64,000 nucleotides of DNA from Saururus chinensis (lineage: Eukaryota; Streptophyta; Magnoliopsida; Piperales; Saururaceae), in NCBI GenBank assembly GCA_035235625.1, contig CP141140.1:13970685-14034684 (forward strand), written 5' to 3'. Shown piece by piece: positions 50,197-61,815 of the stretch. A program made the translations under genes and the position numbers. The notes below the pieces were generated by a model that did not search any database, was not told the origin of the DNA, and worked only from the letters and a program-made list of their open reading frames with translations. The first letter of the stretch is position 1. Each line of letters starts with the position of its first letter.

Positions 50197-53100
50197 TCAG
50201 CTCATGAAAAATCTGTTTTTCACAATCTTCTCCGCCTCCACCACATTCAAATGTCTTATTCCATTCCGTCTCAACCACTTTTCTTTACCTTTCTGTAACC
50301 CTTCTTTCAGATGCACTTCTTTCATCTTCAATAGCCTCAAACCCTCACTCAGTTTTAAGAAAAACCCTTCGGGCCGCACACACCAAGCCCCAAACACTCC
50401 AAACAGAACCCTCAAGTCACTCTCCAATCTTTCTACTCCAACATCATAGAACTTAACATTTCCCATGAGAACACCATTGAATATCAGCTGATCGACCCCA
50501 CTAGCCAAGTTTCTCCAAACCTTCACAAAATCAATCTCATTTAGGTCTCCTTGCAGTTTTGATATTTTGCCCTGCAGATAATCTAAAGCCCCAACAAAAG
50601 TTTTTGATACTGTCCAACCTTCTTCACCTTTCTCCTGCCACTGTCTTTTGTTTTTCACATAATCTCGAGATCGGGCATCAAAGCCCCTCAGGACGACTGT
50701 TGATATCTTCTCTGCCCACTCACTCTGAAACTTGTTCAACTTATCCATCTCAATTTCAAAAATACAATCCCCTAAATTTGCCACATTTTTCTCATTCGTT
50801 TCTTGAGATGCCATTTCCAGAAAAAAGACATCCTCACACCATTCCCTTAATACACACTCACAGTACCGAGCTGCATTTATTGAACTGGTGACCTTGCTTA
50901 AAGCATCATCATCTGCTAAAGCCGTCAGCCCTTCTGCTTCTTGGCATCTATGAAGCAAGCGATCCAGAAATTCATGCACAACAGGAGCTGCAGCCAATCT
51001 GACAAATCTTGATCTTAAAAAATTATTAGGAAGTGGACGGCAACGATCTATTAGGGTTGAAAGATGTTGGAGGAAAACACCTGAAACAAATGGAGAATTG
51101 TAGTCTTCAGATCCGGACACAAGTAGTGAGCTTTGAATTTTCTTCTTCCAACTCCTCTCATCATCTAATTCAGGTTTTAACTTATCACGTGTGTCATGAA
51201 GCTCAATGTGGGCCCATATATCTAGCCAGTCTGGTCGGTCACAAAAGACCGACAAAGACGAGATCCTTTGCAAATTCTCATCTTCTGTGATGGAAAATAG
51301 TACTCCTGATTTTAAAAATAAAGATTGAGTTCGTTTATCAAAAGAAATCATCAAGTCAATAAGATGAAGCCACGAGTCTCTAGCACGAGATGGAGCACCA
51401 CCTGTATCTTCCTCCTCCAGCTGGACAAGATAACTAGGAAAAACTTCCTTTGCCAAGTACGTTGTCAGAGAGCTTACCATTGCTGAGATCCACTCTTCTC
51501 TGCAACTGTAGCCCACAAGCCTCGCCTTATCAACCAAGGGCTGGAGTATGTCATCCATGGAGTCCACAAAATCCCTGGTAATTTTGTAAACTAGAGCAAA
51601 AATAAATTCTGGCTTCCCAACCCATTTTGAGAAATGATGTTGGGAAGCCACAGCAATTGGGTTTACTAACTCCTCAATAGCCCAAAGAGGCTGGTGTACA
51701 GCGTGTGCCAAACTAAGATCAGCAAGCTGTCTAATTTTTCTGCGAATCTGAAACTCTTGCAGATTACACAAAGAAAGAAAGTTTTCGCGATACTTGTCTT
51801 TCAAGTCTCCTTGCATCAAGAAAAGAGGATTTGGAAACTGAGATGATTTTTCTGTACTTGAACTAGAAAGAGGTGGAGGCCAGCCAAGAGAAGCAAGAAG
51901 AGATCGATGATCAGCAATAGCTTGAGGTCTTAAAACAGCCAATGCTCGATCAACCCTGTGATCAACGGCTGAGACAAGATGAGTCCATTGTGGCCATGAT
52001 TTTGTAACAGAATTTAAGATGTCTTCTATCTCCTTAAGAAATTTAACTGCAAGGAGTCGCTTTTCCTGCATTCATGGTTAAGAAACTCATGAACTAGAGT
52101 TTATAAGCCACAAGAAATAATACATTTGCCTTTTTCTCTTAGGATGAACTATTACTAATTTAAAGACTGATCTAGGTTTCAAACCTAGATCCATCTTGTG
52201 TTAGAACAACAAGCATACTTAACACACATGTGCTACTTTCTTTAGCTTCACCCAAATAATAGGCACTAACCTCTATATTAAAAGTTGCGAGAGGCTTTTT
52301 CCTTCCAGTCATAGAAGAGGAGACTGCATCTTCAACATCACCAATCAGAGTATCCAGTTTTAATGCTATCTCTGCAATGATGGAGAAAAAGAAACAAGGC
52401 ATAAATTTATAGATAAACTTTGATGATTCAGTGAGCTCTATTAAGGCTGTCACTGATGGAAGCTAGCATGACTTGATCCCCAGGTTCCTTTTTGCGTTTT
52501 AAATTGTTTTGAAACTGGTAATGCAGCCTGACAACCCAAGTTTGATCGTGACGTAGTTCAAATGGGCTCTCTCCAACTAATTCCATAACTTATTATTCCC
52601 TCCAACCCATATTAATAGCTCCATTTGGATGTCCCATATTAATAGCTTCATTTGGATCAATTAAAGTGGCTAGGTACTTAAAAAAAAGGAGTTTCAGAAG
52701 CTATCTTCCATTCTCCTAGCTGTGGGTCCCACCATTCAATAAAAATCACTATTTTTCTAAATGGAGCTATTAATATGGGACAGAGGGAGTACTATTTATT
52801 ACACTTGGAAAATGTAAGAACATTACATCTCATATATAATTATGACTTCTACAAGCCATTATATAGTTGATCTGAATTAACAATAAGCGCAAGCCTCTGT
52901 GCTTAGAACTCAAACTAAAATCTGCTCAGTAAGTAATAGATCCACTTGAGCTGGCCCAAGTTGAGACAGGATTTAACTGCTTAGCACCCCTACGTCTACT
53001 TCTCTGTCATAAAAATTTAATTAAAAAAGTTTGTAAATATCTTCCAAGTGTATTATTTTGTCAGACTACGAACAGTACCGTGTCAAGATGTACAAAAGGC

Positions 53101-54088
53101 TGCCAGAATGCCATGATATTGACTGGGATGACAAATATGAATTACAGCAATCCAAAATCGGTTTAACAAAACCCAATACCAGATACCACACTTAAATCTA
53201 TAAGTAAGCAAATGAAAGCTGTTAGCTCAGAAGAAGAAAAAAGCTGTATATATCTTTGTAGTTTGAATAAATTGACACCTTCATCAACAAGAAGAATGCA
53301 CAATACAGTTTTCGCCCAAAACACTTGGTAGCTCGATATTTTCATTTATGATAACATGCAAGCACCTGATAATAGTCGCAATCACTACAAGTTCACCTAT
53401 AGCAATCATACACTCACATCATATACAACTTAGATATATTTCGCCGACCTTATTCCTTGAAACTTAGTAGATAATTCACCAGCGTGTTACACACTCGTAT
53501 ATTAACATGACTGAAAACTCAAACTAACATCTGTAATTTTTTTTTTTTTAAAAAGAATTGGAATAAGACATACCAGCGTAAGAACGAACAGTCTCTACTC
53601 TCGCAACTTCCTTCGCCAGCGCCTGCAACTCCTCTGCCAGGAGTTGCTCGCATTTGCCCGAGCCCTCACCATCCCCACCGTCTACAACCCGAAAAAGAGA
53701 TTTAAAAAAAAATATAGAGTAATCCTAAAAGTAAAACACAAAGCGAAAAGAAAAACTTCCTCCTCCGCAACAGGAGGAAAAATATATTACCTACAGCGGC
53801 TACCGAGGCACAGGTTGAAGACGATTTCAAGTTGGAAAAACCGATCTTAATTCTGCCAACAACGCCTCCGACTCTCTCCGAGTACGAAGCGTAATCAGCA
53901 ATGCTCGCCGAGAGCCGCCGGCTCAGATCGGAGAGGCTGTGATCCAATTCCGAGCACTGCCCCAGCAATTCCGCCGCGAGGGTTGTGGAGTTGATGAGAT
54001 CGTCTCTAGTACGGAAATTCTGGTCGAGAAATACCCGGAGAGATGGGGAGAGATCGGAGAACGCCGGCGGACAGAGGGCCCCTTCCAT
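50197..54088 (-). CDS. MAG2: MAG2, RINT1/TIP20-family vesicle tether subunit
   Basis: Four exons: 54,088-53,791; 53,681-53,574; 52,371-52,271; 52,065-50,197. They join in phase to 791 residues, close to the 795 I recall for Arabidopsis MAG2 (At3g47700). Residues 1-100 are a coiled-coil-prone N-terminus (SELDHSLSDLSRRLSASIAD). Exons 2 and 3 encode AKEVARVETVRSYA and ALKLDTLIGDVEDAVSSS, as in MAG2. The last exon holds the RINT1/TIP20 helical domain (HQPLWAIEELVNPIAVASQH, KPEFIFALVYKITRDFVDSM, WLHLIDLMISFDKR, CDRPDWLDIWAHIEL). MAG2 acts with the NAG/ZW10 and Sec20-type SNARE machinery at the ER to receive Golgi-derived vesicles, and its loss in Arabidopsis retains seed storage protein precursors in the ER. 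Intron 2 (52,372-53,573) holds a full Stowaway-like MITE. The paralogue MAG2-like (At1g08400) fits less well. Confidence 0.93.
52594..52791. repeat. Stowaway-like MITE, best-preserved copy, in MAG2 intron 2
   Basis: TA-flanked. The left end TTCCCTCCAACCCATATTAA and the right end TTAATATGGGACAGAGGGAG are inverted repeats extending through ATAGCTCCATTT. About 26 bp at the left (CCCATATTAATAGCTYCATT) is duplicated in tandem, so the left inverted arm occurs twice. Confidence 0.8.
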
Positions 54089-54989
54089 CTCTCAAGCCAT
54101 TTAAAACCGGTGGATTTGATCTAGTAGAAAATACCGATGGAACCGACCAGTTCCTAGAATTTATTTTTCGTCTTCTTCTTTCCGGCCTCTCATCTCCACT
54201 CGGGTGTAAACGGATAGTATTTATCCGCCGTCCGTCCGCAGCCGTGTCCGTCAGCAATGAAAACGGATGGTATTGTCTTGTCCGCGCGGACACGGACGTA
54301 GCTGCGGACGGTAATTTTAATCCGGTTATTTTACGGACGCGACTGCGGAGTCCGCGAAGATATAACCTTTTTTCCCCTTCGTTGTGCCATGATGCCCCTA
54401 AGTCTCCCCCCTTTGTTTTAGCCGGACCATCCCAGCTGTGGATATTTACTACATGATATTAACTATATCTGTATAAACGGGGTGGCTGACTAAAATATAG
54501 GGTGGCAAATTACTCAACTCTTATTATGTGTACTTTATATATTAATCTGATAGCTTATAATACCTCTGAGATCTGATCCGATGGTATAAACTAATTTACT
54601 CCTGAGTTATGTGTGTCATTGAATAAAAATCTAATGGCTCATATAAATAAATCTCATAATCAAATATTTAAGAATGAAAAAACTAACATGAGTATAAGGT
54701 GGCCCTAAATGGCGCATTATGTGAAATTGAAGTGGAAAGTAATGTTCATTTGTTCATGAGATGTAGCTTTGTTTCGAGCCTCATGATTTCATTCCATGGG
54801 TGGGATATCTCTCCTTTTAAAAAATAATATCAAAGACAGTCTTCATTTCCCTAACAGGTGTATTTCTATGAGTGATCATTTCAGGTGCACTGCAGCCTAA
54901 ATGAATGCAATGTGGACTGTATGGTTGGCCCATAAAAGTAAGATTTTAAAAAGTAAAGAAATAAGCTTAACTAATCCATGCTCCATAAT

Positions 54990-55375
54990 TCGCAGGACGA
55001 CACTCACATATTACTTCTTCTGGGATCCTCCCCCCGCAATCTGGTATCAATTATGCTTCGATGGTGCGGCTCGTTCCTCTTCTGGTGATGCCTAAGTGGG
55101 TGCTTGTATTGAAGGGCTGCACCTTGCTCTTTTGGGAATCCGGAAGATCCAAATTTGCGGCTACTCATCTTTGATTATCTCCCTATGCACAAATCCAAAG
55201 CCTAACCCTCCTTGAAAGTTTCTACCACCGTGGGCCGCCCATCAATTTGAGTCCACCTCATTCAAGCACAACTATCAGAAAGCCAATTGTGTCGTTGATC
55301 GCCTTGCAAATTTTGCCCTCACTCATTTTCTTGCAGTTGGATTACTTGTCCTCCCTCATTTTTTAGGTATAGTTT
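54990..55375 (+). mobile_element. LINE RNase H-like remnant
   Basis: The plus-strand translation begins PPPAIWYQLCFDGAARSSSG, the start of the RNase H domain found at the end of plant L1-type LINE ORF2 (W-P-P-x-G-W-x-K-L-N-F-D-G). After a stop following GDA it continues in frame shifts through a degraded core to KANCVVDRLANFALTHFL, which matches the domain's end (A-N-x-V-A-D-x-L-A). Stops interrupt it and the reverse transcriptase is missing, so it is a dead fragment. Confidence 0.65.
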
Positions 55376-55591
55376 TTCTTTCTTTTTACTGATAATAAGG
55401 CCAGCGTAAGTTACACATGGGAGTCATTAATAGTTTATATTAATGGCGCATACATTAGCACACATTAATATCAATATCACTTACATTAATATGCGCTAAT
55501 AAATACATCGTCGGTTTGAAATATCAATGCTTCTTCCCATGCCTAATATACGCTAGACATATTGTCAGAGGGGAGCATAAAAAATACTTCC
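55367..55591. mobile_element. Mutator-like MITE, copy 3
   Basis: The right end GGGAGCATAAAAAATACTTCC and the inner blocks ACTGATAATAAGGCCAGCG and ACATGGGAG match the copies at 10.7 and 44.5 kb. The left end is worn, and no clear 9-bp duplication remains. It has inserted immediately after the LINE remnant. Confidence 0.6.
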
Positions 55592-55859
55592 TCTCCTTTG
55601 GGCCTATCTATTTGGTCGGGCTTTCGTTGAGGTCTATTCGTTCCTCTTAGTGCACTTTGGGACTCATGCTTTGAAAATTAATTAAAAAAGGTATCAAAAT
55701 AAAGTACTTTCAAAAAGGTTCATTGCATTGTTTAAAGCTCTTATTTCAGGCATGCACGAATACGAGGAGTTGTCAAAAAGACATAAAAAGTATAATATAC
55801 TCTCTTTTCACTCATATGAGAAAATATGATCAATAAAAAATAAAGAAAATGAACTGGCA

Positions 55860-56222
55860 TAGATATTGAAATACATCAAAATGCATCAAAATAAATCCTA
55901 TTGTACATCAAAACACATCCTATTGTACACAGAAATACATCCCACTGTATACTGAAGCACAGGGACGGAGCTAGGGGGGGCTAGAGGGGGCCATGGCCCC
56001 CCCTAACCCATGAAAATTCTTAATATAACCATAAAGCACCAATGGTTTTCTCTCATTGGTACAACAAGGTGGCCCCCCTTGGCCCCCTTAGTGGCATTTT
56101 CCTAGCTCCGTCCCTGCTAAAGCACATTCTGCTTTACACAGAAACACATTTAGATATACACCAAAATGCATCTTGCTGTACACCAAAACACATCCTGATA
56201 TACAATAAAACACATCTTGAGG
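55860..56222. repeat. Minisatellite of CACATC/TACA units, split by a MITE
   Basis: Degenerate tandem units of about 20-24 bp of the form TGTACACCAAAACACATCC run from about 55,860 to 55,959 and resume at 56,117-56,222. A 157-bp MITE (55,960-56,116) interrupts the array. About ten units in total. Confidence 0.7.
55960..56116. mobile_element. hAT-type MITE, 157 bp
   Basis: Near-perfect inverted ends CAGGGACGGAGCTAGG / CCTAGCTCCGTCCCTG, continuing as GGGGGGC...GGCCCCC arms. Flanks CTGAAGCA (55,952-55,959) and CTAAAGCA (56,117-56,124) are an 8-bp target duplication with one mismatch. Short, non-coding, inserted into a minisatellite. Confidence 0.85.
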
Positions 56223-58259
56223 TGAATAAATTATGAAACAGGTAAAATAAGGGAGGGAAAAGGTATATTTAGGGGTAATTATGAAATATTTTAAATTAGT
56301 ACCGAAATTTTAACATATAGAAATGTGTTCTCTTTCCTTCACAAAAATTCCTCTACTCTCTTTGCTTGAAATGAAAATTACCATAAACAAAAAGGTGAGC
56401 TTGGGCATCACGATCAAGATTCAACAACATACATTTATAGAAGCCCCCAAAGTAATATGTGCCGACAAATTGAAATTTAATGAGAAAAATTATAGAAGAA
56501 CATATGCTTGAGTTCCTTCCCCCCTTGAAAGGTGTTTCATCCCCAAAATGAAAAGTGAAATAATATAATATCCATGACTGTAGGTAAAAAATTTCTTAAT
56601 TTAGTGCTACTTAGTATTTTATTATCATTCTTCATTATTTAGAATTTGTTATGGATGAGTTTTATTTTGATGGTGACCCTATAATAGGACCCACTTTAAT
56701 GTAAGGCATAGAGGCCACCCCGGAACTCCAAAGATAGGTTCGGAATATCATGATTTTGTTAATCTCCTTGTAAATTAGGGAGAGCATTTACCTAGAGAGT
56801 TGTGTAAAAATCATCCTAGCACTTTCAAACTTTTGCTACAACTCTCCTTTCCATGCCGTCAATGTTGACGGTGTCCAAACTCTCACCAAAGCAACCTGAG
56901 CATATGCAAGAGTTCTAAGAAACGACGGAAGTAAAGAGAAGGAAGCAAGATGGTTTAATCCTCCACCCTATGATTGTTGCTATTATCTGTCTTGCATGAC
57001 TCAGAGTTGTCTCATAGGTCTTTCAATAATTATATCCTTGGCTGTTAAATTCTGTCAACATGCTGGAATAGATCTTTTAGTATGTTCATCATCTCTTGCT
57101 CCTCCTCTTGCTTACTTATTTTGTCTATGTTCTTAACTTTTCCTAGTCCGGGCTCCTTAGACGTGTGATTACCAAATGAAGTTGTATGTGAATACTGGTT
57201 CAACCTTTCATCAAAACTTTGTTTTCAGAAAATGAATTGTCAAACTTAGCCAAAATATAAATGATTAAAACAACTGGTTTTGCTTCAAGGAACAATGGAC
57301 CATAGAAGAAGATTTTTGGCATTTAATACTCTATTCCTGCATTGATTCCTGGCTGGGATCATGTTTACCAAATCAAATTACAAATAGTTGCATAACATGT
57401 CTAGTCAAGCCTATGTAGTAAACTATTAGGGTGATTTTGATGCTCTATTTTGATGTTTTGGGGAACCAGGGAGTGGGAAACATAGCACAAGCTATTCCAT
57501 GAACCAACGGCATGGGGAAGAAATAGACATCCTCCTCCAACCCCAGTTAGCCATTTTGATCCTCTACCATCTGGAAGCATCGGCTGTGGTCGGAAGGATT
57601 TCGGTATACACTATGAATAGTGCAAACACACTAGGGAGGGAGAAGAGCCTCACGACATGGTTGTGCGTCTCGATTCTTTGGTTGGAAGTGGGTCTTTGGG
57701 TTGTCATGGGATTGAAGGCCGGAACTGGAGGGCTTTGCCACCAACGGCAAGCCGCTACTGGTCCTAAACCATGTCAAACTTGTGCCTCTTCTGGAACAAG
57801 GGATCAGAAGGAGACTAGCTGCGAACCAAGGGTTGGTCCGGTTCATAGCTGCCTTATTCCTATTTATAATTAATTTTAAACCCAATTTTCCGTTTTAGAC
57901 CCAGTTCACCCATTTTTATACGTAGGAAAATTGTTTAAAAATTTCTAAAAACTATTAATATAGTGTTAAAGGCTTGACCTTAGTTTTCACCCTAGTAGAA
58001 CTTTCTACTCATAAATAAAATTATATTTGTACCCTTGGTCTAAACTAACCATCGTTCTACAATTTTGGGTTACAATTTAATTTACCCCGTAAAAATATGA
58101 AAAATTATTATTAGCTCCAAATGGTGATTTTAATTATTTTGGAGTAGGCTTTAGTCCAAAAATAACTATTGGTTATGGTGTAAAATAAGAAATTTATCCC
58201 TAGAGTTGGACTATGCTCGCTTGTTAATAAATAGCTTGGAAAATAGTTTTAATGGAAAC

Positions 58260-59642
58260 TCTTTTTAAGTAGTGATGATGCAGATTTTGGAAGTAAACCT
58301 GCATAAGAAAGAGAGGGCTCCTCCGACACCCAAGTCAGAAGCAGGAAGAAGAATCGGAAAGTGAAAGAGAGACCCTAAAGAGACGTACCTTGTAGTTTAT
58401 ATAGGAGCATGTGGTATAATCTTTGTGTGATCTCGTACCTTGATTACAGGAGGCAGTTGTAACAGCTCTAAAGTAGTCAAAGCTTTTCCTCTGAATTAGT
58501 CAAAACTCTACATGTCGGATTTCCATTGGTGGTTATATATTATCCTCGTCAAGTAGCTGTCATTAAAGAGCATCATAATATAATAACAAGATGAACCATA
58601 TTTAATTAAGCCTATTTGGTGGAGGTTTTCTAACCGACACATGAAAGGCAAAGGCCCACTCGTGTCAGTTTAATGTTTCTTGGTATGTTTGTAGCGGTCT
58701 AGTTGTACTCATCAATATTGTTGCTTGCATATGGACTTACTAGCATTGGTTTATTATATGAAAAGTGATCATATTTGATTCTTATCATAGAGTTTCATGA
58801 GTCTAGTTAGACTTACTTCCGGGACAGTATAAAAAGTCAATAGTATGCTTCGTTACTCATTGATAATAGTCATGCTAGCACCAACCCAAGTGGTCATAGG
58901 CCTTTGTGGCCTCCTCATTATTGGGGATTTGGTCCCCATACCTTTTGATGCACTATGCACGCACCCTAATTTACGGGCATCATGGAAGGCCCATCTACCT
59001 TCGACCATCATTGTCCATAAGCATGATGGTACCCACGTATGTAGGCCCATAGTTGTTTCTAATGGATCTCTTGAGGTGTTGGGATTTGTTACTCAGTTTG
59101 GTAGCCTACTCTTTTGAGTAGGAGTCTGTTTACTTTAAGTTGTGGAATTGGTTTCTTAACGACAAAGTTTAGTTACTCCTTGTGTAGGAGTCGGTTCTAC
59201 TCCTAGAGTCAGAGTCTCTTTCCTTCTGTTGAACTTGATATTTAGTCTTGTGATATCTTATGGATGTTATGATCGATTTGGTTGTATTGTCTTGTGACAT
59301 TTGCCATTTTGTGGTATTAATTTTTAGTTCATTTCCAATGTATAATATTGTATGAATATAAGTGATATTTATGTCTTACTGATCATTATTGTACTCACAC
59401 ATCTTTATGATGCAGGGATAGCTTGAGAGATTTATTGCTTTAACAGGTTGGTTATTTTAAATTGTTGTTTCATTTGTACATGATTAAGGGGTCGTGAATG
59501 TTGTTATATTAATGATATGATAAAAACATATGGGATGTTTTTGAAAGAAAAATAGATCATAGCGAGGTACTTTTAAAAAAATAATTTTTGAATAAAAAAA
59601 TGTTGCCTTAAAAATTATTTCAAAATCTCAGGATTTTACAGG
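58260..59642. mobile_element. LTR-like remnants (fossil)
   Basis: 58,300-58,420 has a leader-like CTCCTCCGACACCCAAGTCA stretch near a TTTATATAGGAG box, a pattern of plant LTR R/U5 regions. 59,390-59,460 (TTTATGATGCAGGGATAG) resembles a phrase at 30,780 in copy B, and 59,620-59,642 ends CTCAGGATTTTACA like a chromovirus LTR. No pair of ends can be fixed. Broken, old. Confidence 0.3.
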
Positions 59643-60339
59643 TTTGTTAAGAAAGAATAGTCAAAGATCTTTCAAGAAAATCACTTGCAACCACCTCTTA
59701 GAACTAAGAGATAGAGAGAGAGAGAGAGATTAGTGCCAAGTTCTGATTGGCCAACGGTGGGTCCCACATTGAAATTTGTGTAGGCTTGAACGATAATATA
59801 CCATAAACTTCAAATGGTCATCTCTTAACCATCCGAGGTCCATTTTAAGTGTTCTTGGGTGTGTTCCCTTCGTCTTCAAGTCTAGTTTCTAATCTAAGAG
59901 GTTTTAGGTCAAAATTCGATATCTAAGTAAGAGATGCACTATTTATAAGTAACTAGGGTCAGAAACTAAACAAACAAGTACACACATTCCAAAATCAATC
60001 AAACATGAAATCAAAATATTTCCCAAAGTAGAAGAATTAAATTTATTTATTGAACCCGTTAAGACAATCCCAAGTCCACAACATGACAAAATATTCTAAA
60101 GTCAATTTTTGAAGTAAGAAAATGTTTAAAAAAAGTTATGAAAAATTTTAGTTATTACCATATGCATAAACACAAGTGTGTACAAAGATGCAAAAGATAA
60201 TGCACCAAATTAGCATTGCATTAAATATCCAAGTCAAATCTACACTGTCAAAGTTTACAAAGGCCAGCGATTTTACGTGAGAGTGGAATCTGTTATACAC
60301 AATCAATTTAGTCATAAGATCCACTGAAATCTGATCCAT

Positions 60340-60760
60340 TGGAACATATGTGAGGACAACTTCTTTTCAAGCAATCATATCTCTAATATAGTGATATCTA
60401 ATGTAAATATGCTTCATGCGGCCATAATGTTTGGGATCATCTGCAAAAAATATTGTAGACATACTATCACAGTAGATTGTTATTATTCCAGAAGATGGTT
60501 CCACTCCAAAGAAGATGGTTCCACTAGCATGATGTTGATGTAGACTTCAGTTCATCAAGGTCGCTACCCCAATCAACATCAATGTAGCCCTGTAACTTCA
60601 TGTCACTCTCTTGAAAGCACATGTTATACGAGGTACCACGTAGATATCGAAAAATGTGCTTGTTAGAGCAGACACAAGATTACATTCATATATGCTAGCA
60701 AGTCCACCTGCTTGACATATGTCCGGACGTGAATACAACATAGCATACATCAAATTCCCA
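60340..60760 (-). mobile_element. Ty1/Copia polyprotein remnant (fossil)
   Basis: The minus-strand translation gives NLMYAMLYSRPDICQAGGL, the block between reverse transcriptase and RNase H in Copia elements, followed by RNase H-like pieces (GYIDVDWGSDLDE). Broken, with several interruptions; no LTRs are visible next to it. Confidence 0.75.
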
Positions 60761-61815
60761 TTGGCTGAGGAGTATGGGATCCACATCGCTGAGGAGTATG
60801 GGATCCGTATCGAACTTCGTATCCGACTGGTCCAGCTAGTGTACAAAGCCGTTTGGTCTGGGTTTGTCGTGGTCCATTGGCCCATATACCCATCTGATGC
60901 CCAATAACCCACTCAACCTCTTCGTCATTCTCCAGAAAAAAATTACAGAGAGCAGTTCTTTTCTATGGTTACACACAGAACATGGCACCCTACCAGCCTT
61001 GCCTCGGTCGTCCCAGATGGCTGGAAACTCCGGCAATCCAATCGTCGGAGGAAGGCTAAGGCGGAGTAGGGGTCTCTCGTGCCGGTACAGCCTCCACATG
61101 AGGCACACTAAATTACCCAAAAAATCCAAAAATTAAATAAAAAAATCCAATTGCAACAAGATCAAAGCATAAAACTCCTGGCTACTAATGTTGTATCGGG
61201 TCCTTAAAGCGGAAGAGGTTCCTGGGAGCGTTAACATGCCTTGATCCACATTGAAGTGCACCATTTGAGTCGAAACTCCAAAGGGTCATTACTAGAACTA
61301 CCCGACTCGTCTATCCTTTGTTTTCCAAGGTAAACAATGGAGAACCTAGATGAATAGTAACTCGAATTCTCTAAATTTAGAGTTTATCTTAGGATTAAAA
61401 TGTATTACATTACGTGTCCCTTTGACACTATTCATAGGAGAGAATTAGCTCTCCATTTGGCTTCATTAACTCCACGAGTGTTTAAAGATTAGAGTAACTA
61501 TCCGACAAACAGTTACAACTTAGGGGCATCCAGACCAGAGGCCCTTCTTTTCTCATATCCCAACAGACATTTGATAAGAGAGAAGCCATATGGTCTCTTA
61601 ATTCTCAGTCAATGTAGGGCACAACAATTGAGACAATCAAGAACACAACAATGGCCAATGAGGAAATTTTTTTCACAGTTCATAAATGTAACATATCACT
61701 TTTTGGCTAATTAGAGGAGATCATCACGTGGTATCATGATTCATGAATGCCAATAAATTTTTTGTTGCACACAGAAAACCCTCCCGCAAGGAGATCAACA
61801 AAGCGTATCAGGCTA

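Larger units (their letters stand above)
54089..61815. other. Intergenic, repeat-rich, no supported gene
   Basis: 54,180-54,360 (MAG2 promoter side) is GC-rich and dense in CCGTCCGC / GCGGACGG motifs in both orientations. Beyond it lie LINE, MITE, minisatellite, LTR-like and Copia pieces, listed separately. An open frame at 57,499-57,873 (+) has no recognisable product. 60,767-60,810 repeats GAGGAGTATGGGATCC twice. 61.1-61.8 kb is plain DNA with the 3' region of the F-box gene. Confidence 0.5.

Noticed and set aside
57499-57873. 124-residue plus-strand frame
   Set aside because: Composition and context look like unremarkable repeat-flanked DNA; no domain seen on either strand.
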